Shown piece after piece: positions 48,315 to 61,465 of a DNA stretch of 64,000 nt. The stretch's first letter is position 1. Each line of letters begins with the position of its first letter. Location of the stretch: contig CM041465.1 of NCBI GenBank assembly GCA_023213395.1, positions 53,575,741-53,639,740 of the forward strand, given 5' to 3'. The notes beneath the pieces were generated by a model. It saw only the letters and a program-made list of their open reading frames with translations. It searched no databases and was not told where the DNA came from. The DNA comes from Cycas panzhihuaensis (taxonomy: Eukaryota; Cycadophyta). Made by a program: the position numbers and the translations under genes.

Positions 48315-49079
48315 AAAGTCACATTCATAATCATCTTTATTAATCCCATATAAATATTTTTCTCTTGGTTAAGTGTGCATATCTCTTTCCCTAACTAATG
48401 GGATATTACACTAATTTTAAATTCTCTTTATTCATTAAATAGAATGAAATGCCCTCTACTATAGAGAGGGTTTAATTAATTTAATATAGATAATTATTTT
48501 CATTCTCTATTCTAGAGTGTTATAGGCCTTTAGTTTATGAATAGTCCTCATGAAATGATTTATATTTCATTTTCCTAAAATAAGTCATCAAGTTTTCCTA
48601 AAAGAAATTAGCCAATAATTGACTAGTTATCTTTTTCTTTGATACTTCCATCGATCTTGTATTAATATGCTATGGGCTTTTAAATTCAATGAGATTTAAA
48701 TGGAAGTGTGAAAAGGAAGTATATGTTACCTTATTTTACACTCAATCGCTCAATAGGATAAAATAGATGCTCTAATTGAAATGCCTTTTACATGATTTGG
48801 TTATCCATGGCCTTTTAAAATAGTAAGAGATAATTTCAAAAGGATCTCATTTATATTCTTATATTTGACTATATTTTTGATGTTGCATGATGTATTCATT
48901 AATTGTAAGGCTATTGGAGGACTTAGATGTAGTTGTCCCAACTTTTATCAAGAATATTCTAAATTAAAGAAAAAGGGTATGAATTTAGATTATTGATACT
49001 GAATAGATACTTATTACAGTCTAACCAAATATTGAACTTCATACTCTTTTTCTTTTTCCTTTTCCTTCTTTATTTATTT

Positions 49080-49199
49080 ATTTTTGTGTGTGTGTGTGTG
49101 TGTGGAGTGGGGGGGTTGGGGTAGGTATGGGTATGTGTGTTTGTGTGTGTGTGTGTGTGTATGTGTGTGTGTGTGTCTGAGAGAGAGAGAGAGGTAGAG
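49080..49199. repeat. Compound microsatellite (TG and AG repeats), R1 copy 2
   Basis: TG repeats around a G-rich spacer, then an AG run. It is the counterpart of 11,171-11,305, with different unit numbers. Confidence 0.88.
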
Positions 49200-52100
49200 A
49201 AAGAGAGCATAATAGAAAATGAGAGTTCTATGAGGGTGTTACCCCTCAATATGATGCCACAAATCATATTAGACATCTCACTTTGTTAATGGTATGAAGT
49301 ACACTTCTTTGTTCATCCAACATAATTACACACCTTAAATGACATGAATATAACACATTCACAAGTAATAAATAATTCTAATAAGTAGTGCCAATGTTTA
49401 TTCGATTTTTAAAATGTATTGACAAATCAAAATAATGTAAAATAACAAAGTATGCACTTTGAGTTTAGCAAAGTTAGCCAAAAGATCAAAATGCATGGAG
49501 GAATTTGTACTATGTATATGACATGATCAAACACTTACAAATTGATATCCCTCCATGGGAATTATTGCCGTAATACTTAGATGTACATCCTTAGTTAAAC
49601 AATAATCATAGTAAGCAATACAAATGTTGCTTTACCTTTTAGAATGTGTAAACTAGTCAATATGGTATAGCATGATATAAGAGTTATAAATTAAAGAAAA
49701 TAACCTTTATGACCCATTGAAGGCAATCCTAATAACAATTTTGTATTAAGTGCTCTCTCTCTCTCTCTCTCTACATGCACCAATCTAAATTATTATCAAC
49801 AATATTCCATGTTAATGGGGCTAAGTAAAGGTCTATAGATTCATAAATATTCCTAAGGTATAAGATTGTAGATTCTTATCGATAAGACACTTGGAAAATA
49901 GTGTATCACTTGGTAACTCCTAGAATTACATATCATTCTATTTCTAAAAGAGGCATTGGATGCATATAAGCATGATGGGATTTCAACTAGTAAATTAGTG
50001 TTATACTCATGAATTATTCATGGCAGGTCTCCACAATCCACCAATATATGCATTTAATAATGAGAATGGAAGTTTAACTTCATAATTGTAAAGCAATAGT
50101 CTAGCTAGAATGGTTGGAACTATTTTTCACACTAAAAAATACAAAATTATTCTATTAAACATAATTGGGTGGATGGGACTATATCCATGACTGATTTTAT
50201 ATGGCATTAATCTTGAGCACTGAGATATGTTCATAGGTAAATAAGGAAACAATTCTATTAGGATTTAGAACTTATATTCATAATTCACTTAATCATCATC
50301 TCATTATTAATACCTCTTCATTGCCAAGTTGAAACATTTAAATAAACTTCGATGTGAAACTACCTACTTAAAAACCACTCAATGTAGAACTATATTGACA
50401 AAAACATTAATGTCAAATAGGCATTAACCTAATAATACTTCCCCATAATGACCACTTTGAATTATACCTAACATATCTCTAAATTTATAAAACTCAATTT
50501 CTATTTGTGTTTTTGTGAAGATATCTATGACTTACTCATCAGTGTTATAATAAACCATCTTGAACTCTCCTTACTAAACTAACTCTTTGCTTCCTTAATT
50601 TTGGGCCTCCTCTCCAAAATCTAGGAATGTTAGATATGATTTCACTCTTAATAGTTCTATATACATTAAATCACATATTGTTTCTTATCATTTATTTAAT
50701 GTTGCATATGATTGGGTATTTGTTTAGATTGCTTATGTATATTGTACCTCTCTCTCACTAATGATATAAAAGGGATCCATTCTCTATAACATATATTTAA
50801 TTATGGAGCTACAACCTTGTAAGTTGAATTGCATTGTACTCATTACTCTCTTGATTGCCTTTGTTGCACACCCATTGCCATTGTTTCATACACATACTTC
50901 ATTTGCCATTATTTCACACCCTTCTTTGGCTCCTTTGAATGTCTATTTTGCATTAACGCAAGCCTATACTCCTTTGAGTTGGCTTATGTGGGCTAAAAAA
51001 AGGTTAAGATCCCCTCTAAGCTAAGTATCTTGTGAGTTAAACATGAGTCTATCCACCTCTATGCAATTCATTTTGGACAACACAAGCATTTTCTATGGTT
51101 TTTCACACTTTTAATTTCTTTTATAATTTTTACCTTAATGTTAAATGAAATTATTTATAGCACCTATGCCATTATGTAAGTCTCTTAAAGTAAATATGAA
51201 TTGATACTCATGGGTTAAAATTGAATATTATATGAGGGAGTTATTCCCCTTTTACAACTTAAATTTTTTCTATGATCATACTTTCCACTTCTTGAGGCTG
51301 ATGTCATAATTATCCCTTTAAAAAACTGACTTTAGGATGATTTTGTTGCTCATTTTATGGGTTTATTTATACTTTCAATATCTTTCATTGAGCCAATTTA
51401 TCCTAATTCAACCTTATTCTCTCAAATTAAGTTTAGAATCCCTTTCCTTGTTTACTTATAGTTAAACAAGGCACTAGTTATTTAATTTCTAATATGTTTT
51501 TATTGTTAAATCAATGATTGGTGCATGCTTTGCTTTACTATATTTGTAGTACTAATTCATTATTTTTATTGATATTTGTCATACCATAGTTCTCTCTATT
51601 CATACCACATATCTATTAAATAACTCCTATAATATTACTTTGTTTATATTATACATCATTAATACATAATCTATAATATTACTGCAAGTCACATATTATT
51701 CGTGGTATTATCTATCATGCACCATGACTCTCTAGTATACTTCACATGATAATGATGTACTTGTTACACTATATTTCAATAGTATGTTTTATTTTTGTAG
51801 AACAATTTTAGTGCTATGATTTAAATTCATATATTTTTATTAATTTTACTTTTTTTTTATTTAAGTTTTATTTTCCTAAATTTGATTTGACAATCTTTAA
51901 TTTCTAAATTTTATTTATACATTGCCTATCATCACTCTTAAATTTATTCTTTTACTTGTTTGATTCTCTCTCTCTCTCTCATTTCATCTTGTTGAAGTGA
52001 CTATCAAGCGCACTCATATAGCCTTATCCTAATCTTAAGGCAACATTTCTATCTCTTTTTATTTAGTTTTCTCTTGTATTATCTTATAGAAAGAATAAAT

Positions 52101-52656
52101 CTGGATAAGAAAAAAAGTTGTTTGCTCTCATTTATCATCACTTAAAGAGACCTCTCATGCAACAAATTAGATAGGATCCTCTTTATCTTGTTTACTTTAT
52201 TGCAGGTCTTTCATTTGATTGATGATTACAAAGGAAATAAAAGAAACAAATTAATTGATTTATTTTGGAAGAATATACAAAATAAATTGATGTGGTAAAA
52301 AAAATGTTCATCAAAGATAGCTTATTTGATCTCTGTAAATACCTTCATATTTGCACATAAATATGCTTTCATCACTCATAGGGATTGTATTTCTTATTCA
52401 ATGACTTTATATTTCTTTCTTCTAGGGTTTTATCTTGGCTCTAGGCATTTCTATAGATTAAAAGAATATGACCTAAATTAGAGTAAAACATTATGGTGAT
52501 CATATTAGACATCACTTCATTATCTTATCTTCTCTCACATAACATCATCTTTATTAATGCTTCCTTAGTCTTCTTTCACTCATTAAACATTGCATTCCAT
52601 TATGAAGATCACTTTATATTTGTAAGATAATATTTTAGAGTCTATATCTAGGAATT

Positions 52657-52691
52657 CCCATGTTATGATTGTTGCAACAATCATTCATGGG
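52657..52691. repeat. 35-base near-perfect palindrome, R1 copy 2
   Basis: Identical to 14,834-14,868. Core ATGATTGTTGCAACAATCAT with CCCATG/CATGGG outer arms. Confidence 0.85.
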
Positions 52692-54140
52692 TTTCACCTG
52701 TTAAATATTTCTTTGGAGTGGGCACTTTTTTGTTCCCTTTATTTTTAGACTGTGATTTCAACCAATCTCACTATTAATATTCACTACACACAATTAAAAT
52801 TCTCTATTGTGCCATAGTCTTCATATAAAACTTATCCTGAAACCTCTCTTATAATTATGTATAATCCTTTTACTAATAAGACACTTATAGGAGATGTTCT
52901 TAAGCATAAATATACACAGGTTTCTCCCTATTTTACCTTTCTTAAAACATGAAGTTGGTTCACGGTCTCCACCTCTTTCACCTTCACCAAAAGTTGAAGT
53001 TGAGTTACCCTTACAATCTATTTACTAGATAGCTCTTTAAGTTCCTTAGATTCCTTCTTCTAAGTGACTCCATATTACATTATGGTTATTTGCTTTAAAC
53101 TTACAAGCTCTAGTAATGTACATCAAATCCAAAACTTAAAACTCACAAAAGTTCAATATAAAAATCAACCTTGAAGTGTTATGTCATTCTTACTATTAAT
53201 ATTTTTTGGTCCTTATGTAGTTATTCAAATGATGGTTTTGATATTCAACATACTTAAAAATCAACTAGGACAAGTCTTAACTCAAGCAAGATTTAATTTC
53301 TCTTCTCAACTTGTCTCATCTCAAAACATTTCCTCATACAATCTTATGGCATCAAAACCTAGGGGGGTAGCCATATTTAATCAAGGTTTAAATTCTCTTA
53401 TGCAAGGAAGTCACACATACTTATCAACTTCTTCTATCAAAATATCAAGTTGGCCCTATTAATATTTGGAGCCTCTTATGTAAGGTATCCCATAACTCAA
53501 AACCATTACTTCATTGATAAATGTACTCCTTGCTTATATAGATACACCAATCCTTAGTGTACTCTTTATGGCACAAAGAGTCACTCTAATGATTAATGTT
53601 GGATCCTTCATAAGATGGATTTCCAACATTACCAACAATAATAACAACCCACTCACAATAATAATATGAAGAGATAAAAAATAAAATAATCATCATGATT
53701 CCCTAATTTGGTCTCCTAAACTCGAGTCTTCTTCTACATCTTCTAAAGAAGTGAACCCTTTGCCTAATAACAAGTACATTATTTCTCTTAAAGAACATAT
53801 TCCTTACACTAGTAAAGGAAAATAGATAATTGCTTAAAACTTTTACATATGGCCTCCTCTGTAATGAAGATAAATAATGATATGTTGCCTCTTATTTTCA
53901 TACCCCTAAAAATTAGTCTATACGAATGTAGTTTATGAAATGTTTAATAGATAGACCAAATATAAATCTTTAGATTATCAAGAAGGGATGTTTTATAACA
54001 AATTATACATTAAGGTCTATTTAATATATAAGAAAACATTTGAGAAAAACTCTATTTTTCCTTTATTAGTTATAAGGGCCTATTTTGGAGATGTTGAGGA
54101 TGATCGAAGAGAAAAATATATAGAATAAGAATGTGAGAAA

Positions 54141-54353
54141 TGTCAAAGGTTCAATACGACAATTGTTGAATGCTTTACACTTTATTGATTAATCATTTGA
54201 TTGTATATATACAATTGTGGAGAAGGTATAAATGATAACCGCTCAATAAGTGTGTGCCACTTATCACCTTCAGAGAGGAGAGAAGGGTTAAGGACCCTCA
54301 ATAAAATACATTAGGAACGCATCATAACCCTAGATAAAACATTAGCTTCTACA
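54141..54353 (-). repeat. Copia-3 3' LTR
   Basis: TGTCAAAGGTTC to TTCTACA, 213 bp, preceded by AGAAA. There is no matching 5' LTR in the window apart from those of copia-1. Confidence 0.92.
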
Positions 54354-54387
54354 ATCCCTCTTAATGCTTTTTCTATCTTAATCCTAA

Positions 54388-57300
54388 CTAATTTATAAAG
54401 AAAAAGAAATTTTCCCTTCCAAGAGATTTGGTAAGAACTTTAGTTGTTTCTTCTCCTGAAGTATAATGTTGAAGTTTAATTTCTTTATTCTGTACCTTTT
54501 CTCTAATGAAGTGATGGTGCACTTGTATGTGCCTTATTCTTGTATGAAATACTAGGTTCTTTGTCATTTTGATTGTGCTTTGATTATCACAAAATATTTG
54601 AGTAGGCATAACTTACTTTTGTCCTAGATCATTCAGGAGTTGTCTGATCCATACTCCTTTGTATGTTGCATTGACTGCTACCTTGTATTCAACCTCTATT
54701 GAAGACAATGCAACTATGTGTTACTTTTTGCTACTCCAGAAGATCAATGATTCCCCTAGGAAGAAATAGTACCCTGATGTAGATTTCCTATATATTTTAT
54801 TTCCAGCCCAGTCTGAGTCATAAAACCTAGTTAGCTACATATTATTCTCTCTTTTATATTCTAATCTAAGACTTCTTGTTCATTTTAAGTATTGTAGGAT
54901 TCTCTTTGTAGCATTCTAATGAGGGACTTTAGGATTTTCCATAAACTTGGAGACTATACCAACTACATATGAAATGTCAAGCCTCATAGCTATGAGATAA
55001 ATTAGGCTTCTAATCAATTGTCTATATATGGCTATATCAACTAGTTATGCTTCTTGTTATGTGCTTAGTATAATTCCAATTTCTATTGGTGTAGTGACAC
55101 TATTATAGCTATCCAATTTGAATTTCCTTAATAAATTTTTGACATATCTAGAATGTGAAAGAATAATAGAGTGATTGTTTTGTTTTATTTCTATACCAAG
55201 GTAGTATGCAACATTCCTAGGTCTGTCATTTCAAAAACCTTCTCAAATCATTTTTTGTTAAATGTTATTAAATCCTTGTCATCTCCAATAATCAACATAT
55301 CATCTACATATGCCACTATGGAAGATGTTAAGCCCTTCTTAGATTTTACATATAGACTGTGATCCGATTCACATCAATGGAAGCCATTTTGAGTGAGATA
55401 TGAGTCCAGCTTGGTGTACCAGGCTCGTAGCGCTTATTTGAGACCATACAATGATTTTCTTAATTTGCAGACCATATTTTCTTATCCTAATTTTATGTAT
55501 TCTTTAAGATGATACATATACACTTCTTCCTACAAATCCCCATTTAGAAACACACTTTTAACATCCATTTGATAGATCTTCCATTCTTTTTGAGCTACAA
55601 TTATGATTACAATTCTTACTATATTTAGTTTTTCTATTGGAGAGGATATTTCTTCATAATCAATTCTAGTTGTCTATGTGTAGCCTTTTGCAACTAGTAT
55701 TATATTGTATTTCTCAACTTCCCCATTTGGCTTTTCCTTTATTTTGTACACCTATTTACAATTTACAATAGGCTTATCTTTAGGAGCTGGCACCAAGTCC
55801 CATGTTTTATTTTTATATATGGCTTTAATCTCTGTGTCCATTGCCACTTTCCAGTCTTGAGAGTTACTTACTTCTTCATAAGAGATTGGTTCGATGGAGC
55901 ACACTAAGGCTTGTGGTTTCTAAGATTTGGTTTGATGTTCAAATATTTCTCTCTTTGTTTGCTCAAGGGTCTTGAGATACCATTTCGGTACTCGTTTTAA
56001 GGAATGTTCTTGTGGTGACTTAGTTTCTTCATTTGAACCACTGTCTTGTTGCATATTCGATAGATGAGTGCCAGAATCATCTACTTGTTGGTTATCTAAA
56101 GTCATTTCCTCTAAAGTGTCATTTTTTGCTTTAATGCTCTCGGAGGTAATGTTTGATTTATCTTCTAACTGAATAGTTTGTGGGTTTTTATCATCAATAT
56201 TTATTTATTGAGGCACTATTTTGTCAAGTTCTTTTTTCTTATCAAAGATTACATCCCTACTTACATATAGTTTGTTTGTTTTTAGATTAAGACATTAGTA
56301 TGATTTTGAATGACTACTGTATCCAACCATTATGCCTTCTATACTTTTATTATCCAACTCAATACTTTTCTTATCATGGATGTGAACATACGCTTTGCAA
56401 CCAAAAATCTTCAAATGACTTATATTAGACTTATGTCCTATCCATTCTTCTTCAGGTGTTACATTGTCTAGTGACTAAGTAAGACTTCTATTAATTAAGT
56501 ATACAATTGTATATATAACTTCTGCCCAATATTTCTTAACTACCCTACTATTATTTAGCATGCATTAAGCCATTTCTACAATAGTTCTATTCATTCTTTC
56601 TATAATCCCATTTGATTGAGGTGTATAGGGAGTTGTAAACTACTTACAAATTCCATAAGTTTTGCACAAATAGAGGAATTCATTAGATGTAAATTCCCCC
56701 CTTTATCTGAACATATCTATTTAATTTTCTTACTACTTTCTAATTCAATTTCTACCTTGAATTCTTTGAACTAACTAAATGGCTCTAATTTGTTGGAAAG
56801 AAAGTATACCCATGTTTTCCTTAAAAAACCATTAATGAAAGTTAGGAAATATCTTACCCCATTTATTGAAACTAGTGTGAATAGTCCATATAGATCAGTA
56901 TGTACCAGGTCCAACTTATTTTGTGCACGTCATGTGTTTTTTTAGAATAGACTCCTGTGTTGCTTTCCCATCATACAGCCTTTGCATACAAAATAATTAA
57001 AAGAAATATCTGGTAAATCATTCATCATCTTAAATTTCTTTAATTTTTCAAACCTATCATGAGAGATATGACCATACTTCAAATGTCATATTTCATTAGT
57101 ATTAATACTAGTTACAGTAAGAGACTTTACATCATAAGGTGTTTTAGTGGGGCCTTTATCAGGTAGTACAGGAGTGGAGAGAAGTTTATACAGCTTATTA
57201 TACTTTTCTCCTTTGGCTATTATAGTGCCATTATTTTTTATATCAAGGATGTAACAAAAACCAAATTAATGAAATACTATTCTCATTTTTTGGTCACTTA

Positions 57301-57960
57301 ACTGAGACACTAATAGGAGATTCTTCTTCATTCCTGGTATAAAGAAGACATTGCCTATGCATTGAACTTTTCCATTAATTCCTATAGCAATTTGTCCTAT
57401 TCCTTTTATATGCAAAGGAAAATTGTCTGCTAACTCAATAGATTTGTTAATGTCATAAGGTTTGATGACTTCAAACCACTCTTCAATGCCTGTCATATGA
57501 TGTGAAGCTCCTGAATCAATGTACTAATTTTCTGTTACTCTAGCATTTGTGGTTAATGTTGTGATGAAGGTTGTTTTGACTTCTTCTTCTACTGTGTCTT
57601 TTTCTTTACTGTAATTTCTAGTCACCTATTGTTTTCCTTTTTGAATTTCGGCTTATCTCTGGTAGCACTAGTATGGAAAAAGACATGTTTGTCTGCAATG
57701 AAGAAAGGCTTCAAAGGCTCTACAATTACTTGAAAAATGGCCTGGTTTGTCACAGTTGAAGTAAACTCTAGCATCTCATGGTGGGTTTCTTCCTTGTCCT
57801 CTTCCTTTAGTTGAGCGTCCCTATAAGTAGTTGGTGCTCTTCATCATAACCTTGGATTAGGTTGTCATTATCCTCTACCTCCTAAGTGGAGTTTTGTGCC
57901 AAATGCTTCTTCAACTTTTTAGTCTTCTTCATATCTTTGGATTCTCTATTCTTGACTTAA
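54388..57960 (-). pseudogene. Copia-3 pol and 3' end of gag
   Basis: Same domain order as copia-1. Protease near 57,530-57,266 has YIDSGASHHMTG, so it keeps the catalytic Gly that copia-1 has lost, but a stop replaces the Trp before it. Integrase and pre-integrase lie at about 57,100-56,200. Reverse transcriptase at about 55,900-54,900 has an intact YVDDMLI (YVDD at 55,310-55,299). RNase H at about 54,720-54,388 has DNQSTIKM and HHHFIREKVQN. Stops and shifts are frequent and differ from those of copia-1, so the two copies decayed separately. Confidence 0.88.
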
Positions 57961-57983
57961 CATATGACCTATAAGGACATCAA

Positions 57984-58658
57984 AACGAGTAGTCATATAA
58001 TTTTGTTTTATCCACTATGGAGAGAGAACTAGCCCAAAAAAATCCAGGAAAGAAGTAAGAACCTCAAAAAATTGATAAAAATTTGATTAAATCCTTATAA
58101 AACCTTGATGAAACTTAGATATAAACACTCCAGATATGTGATGGGTTGTATATGTTAGTAGAGGCTACAAAAATCTAGAAACAATTTGAAAAAATAGAGT
58201 GCACAAATGAAAATAATAAAAAATTTTAACAAAATACTATATAAGCTATTGATATAATGTTTTAAAATGAATACATATTAAATGAAAAGCTTGCCATGCT
58301 TTATACAAACTCACTTTGATACTAAGTGAAAGTTGTAATGGAGATAGAATAGAGTAGGTACAATAGTATTCAAGCCATATTCAAAACCATATTCAAACCC
58401 ATTATCAATCAATTTTGTATATTATTAACAAATTTTGCATAGATTAGTGGTGTTGATGAACACTGTGGGTTTTGAGCCCAATAAATTTATATTCAAGAGG
58501 TGGGTGGGAGCTTGCCTCAACCTCCAAATTCAAAATATAATCAAATAATAAACAACTTAAAATAAAATAACATCACTTTATCCAAGTGATGATTAAGGGC
58601 ATCTCACATGGTTCTAAGATATTTTCATAAATAAATAAATATAACAAACATTAACCCA
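57984..58658 (-). mobile_element. Element E fragment: 5' internal end and 5' LTR, copy c
   Basis: 57,984-58,326 matches 38,340-38,688 and 58,327-58,658 matches the 332-bp LTR at 38,689-39,020. The PBS is eroded (ACTTTGATACTA in the plus strand). The left end is the deletion breakpoint with copia-3, not an element boundary. Confidence 0.83.
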
Positions 58659-60829
58659 ATAGAGATTATATCCCATTGAAGAGGTTTTTATCTATAAGGA
58701 GGATATTGAGTACCAATAAAGACTATTTTATGGACTATTCTAAGTGTGTTGATTAGATGTTGAGGTTGGGCAACTTCTTGTAAGCTTGCATCCCAAATTT
58801 TCCTTATAATGAGTGTTATGCCTATATGAGACTAAACTGGGGCTTATTTGTGTGATTGTTGGACTGTATGTTGGTAGTTTTGCTAGCCATAGTGGTGTAG
58901 TTAAGTTGTGAGGGCTCGAGAGGACTTGCACAAGAACCTATTCTTTAAAGTGATTTGAAGTTGTTCTAAGAACCTACTCTTTGTGCCTAATTAATGACCT
59001 ATTATTATAGTCATTTCTAAAATATTTGAAGCTACATTTTGCTATACTTTTTAATGCACATTTATTAGACTAATTTCATTATCCTTTGAGATATATTTAG
59101 GGATATTTCTATCAATGATTTTCAAAGTTTAAAGGGCTATTTTGATGTTATTAAATGCTATTTTAAAGCATGTTATGAAGTTATTCCAAGGTTATTTTAA
59201 GGCCTATTTTTAGAGTTTGAAGCTACTATAGAACCTATTTTTTTGAAGTTATTAGAAGGTTATTTTGATGGTGTTATGAGGTTATTTTGAAGCCTATTAA
59301 AAGTTTCTAAAGTTTCTTTTTTAATGCTATTTTGGAGATGCAAAAAGGATTGCTTGAAGATTATTTTATTTAAAGAAGTTTACAAGTATTTTGTAATAGG
59401 TTTATTGCAGAGCTTTGATTTAAAAGAAGGGGTTATTTTCAAGATGCTCACAAGTATGTTTTGTAGTAGATATAATGGACATTTTACATGCAAGTGGTAC
59501 CATAAATATATACATGCATAATTATCATAATGAAGATCACATCTATGAAAGATATATTATTTTGTTTTGTCATAGAATGAACATATATAGTTGGTGTGTA
59601 GTAACCTCCTTGCATTCTAGTGGGTAGATTACAACAAAGTTGTTGGAAATAGTTGAGGGAGTTTTTTCATGCTTTTTGGAAGCTAGAGATTGCTCTGTAT
59701 TCTTAAAAAATAAAGTATCCATAGTTAAGTAGCCTATTCTTTCAAAAAAATGATAAACAAGGGGAGTTTACATGTCAAAATACATGTCTATTTTAGTAAA
59801 TCCTACAGAGTTAAAAAAGAAAAGTTTATTTAGGCTTTTGAATTTGTCACACTTGAATTTTATATATATTGTAAAGCATGAGGTTCTACCCCCTCAAATA
59901 TATAGCCTCCTTATGTTATTACTACATTGAAAAAATCCAAAAAAAAAAAAAAAAGTTTTGAGAATATATTTGCGGCCTTCAATATTTAGCTTATGATATA
60001 TGTATGGAAAAAAAAAACAAAAAGACATGTAGTAGAATAATACTTAATGATAACATAGGTGGCAACCCTTAAATGTGAGGCCCTAGAAGATATGGAGTTG
60101 TTCTTGGTGAGAGCTAAGAGAAAAGGTATTATCCATGGCTAGTTGTTTAACCACCACCTGTGTATATATGTGGATGTATAAGTGTCATTGTCTACAATCA
60201 CCTGACCTGTTACACTCGATCATGAAGTTGTTCACACCATAAAAGATTGATGCTACCACATAATGAATAGATAAAAAATTGAGTAGAGGAAAAAATTATT
60301 ACAATTAATAGAGTTCCCTTAATCATTCTCAACTTGTATCATTCACTATGAAGATCATATGGGAGCTCGACCCTTTGTGTAATTATATAATGAAGAAAGA
60401 GAATGATTGATTAATGATTTAATGCCATGTTGGAAAAATGAACATGGAGTTATGACATCATGTTAGAAAATGAATTTTCTATGAAAATAAAAGATGAAAT
60501 ATGGTGAGTGAATGATAAAGCAATAAGGCACAAGAGAGACTAAGCATATACAAATTAACACAAAGAAATGAAAGAATGACCAAATCTCAAATTATAATGA
60601 AGAATGATGTATATACTTATAGTACAACTCACCACTTATAAAAGAACCCTCATTAGTCAATATTGTAGGTTGGCAAACTTTTTTGTGTGGCACATAACTT
60701 AAGAAGACCTTAAATATAAAATATAAATAAATCTAAAGAGTTTGAATAGGGACAATTATGTAATTGGGTAGTACACCTAATAGTAACCCCTTACATGACT
60801 ACCATGTCCCTTCACTCATGGTTGGGATG
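58659..60829. repeat. Y unit, copy c
   Basis: Aligns with 39,021-41,188 throughout, including the empty copia-2 target at 58,877-58,881 and the junction with the LINE poly(A) tail. Confidence 0.85.
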
Positions 60830-61465
60830 TTTTTTTTTTTTGATAAGGTTTAAATAATGGGGGTTTTGGAGAGGCCCCAATACCTTTACATCATCTTCCA
60901 ATTAGGCCTTAAAACTATCGTGACAAGCCCACGACCTAGCTAATCCCTACCCCAATTCATACAAATTACCCTCCTTTACCATTAACAAGCCCAATGGTTG
61001 ACTTAGTAATCTTGCCTGATATCCAAACCATCTAGATCCTTCCTAACCAAATCTAGAATCCTTTCAGGAGTTATGTCCTTCTAGAGCTCATATCTTTTAG
61101 TCTGAACTCCCCAATTGGCTAGCTCGTATGCAACTCCATCACCTTCTCTATAAGTGTGGGTCATCTAATAATCATCTCTACTTTTTAGAATCTTCTTGAC
61201 ATCATTTATCTAAGTTCTATATCTCTAATTAGGATTGGAGTCCCCCTTAATTAACTTTATTATGTTGAATGAATCACCTTTTACAATGACCCTATCATGG
61301 CCTTCCTTTATAATCAGGTCAACAACTTTACACATAGCTTCTAGCTCAGTGTAATAATTTCTTTGGGAACTGTAATAGTCTACAAAAGCCCAAATCACCT
61401 TTCCTTTTGCATTCCTGCACACCCCACCACCCTCCACTTCTCCAGGGTTACCTTTCACAGCTCCA
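60830..61465 (-). mobile_element. LINE 3' end, second copy
   Basis: Poly(T) at 60,830-60,841, then sequence matching 41,204-41,830. It breaks off at about 61,465, where gypsy integrase sequence begins. Confidence 0.85.
61225..61458 (-). pseudogene. LINE RNase H-like domain, second copy
   Basis: MKGNPGEVEGGGVCRNAKGK, then FVDYYSSQRNYYTELEAMC and VIVKGDSFNIIKLI. In this copy the E-L-E-A-M-C segment is closer to the family pattern (E-x-x-A) than the 41.6-kb copy, and the D-S motif is kept as KGDS. It is cut at the N-terminal side by the gypsy junction. Confidence 0.75.

Larger units (their letters stand above)
48315..54135. repeat. R1 unit, copy 2
   Basis: Direct repeat of 10,412-16,632, with the same order of microsatellites and palindrome and the same copia insertion point. 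It lacks about 330 bp present in copy 1 at 16,117-16,446; the join is at about 53,948, where AATAGATA meets AGATAGACC. Confidence 0.87.
54141..57983 (-). mobile_element. Copia-3: truncated paralogue of copia-1
   Basis: The left flank (GTGAGAAA then TGTCAAAGG) is the same as for copia-1, so this is the duplicated copy of the same insertion. It keeps the 3' LTR (54,141-54,353), RNase H, reverse transcriptase, integrase, protease and the zinc-knuckle end of gag. It ends abruptly at about 57,983, at the position matching copia-1 base 20,496 or so. The rest of gag, the PBS and the 5' LTR are missing, and the sequence continues straight into element E internal sequence. Confidence 0.93.
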
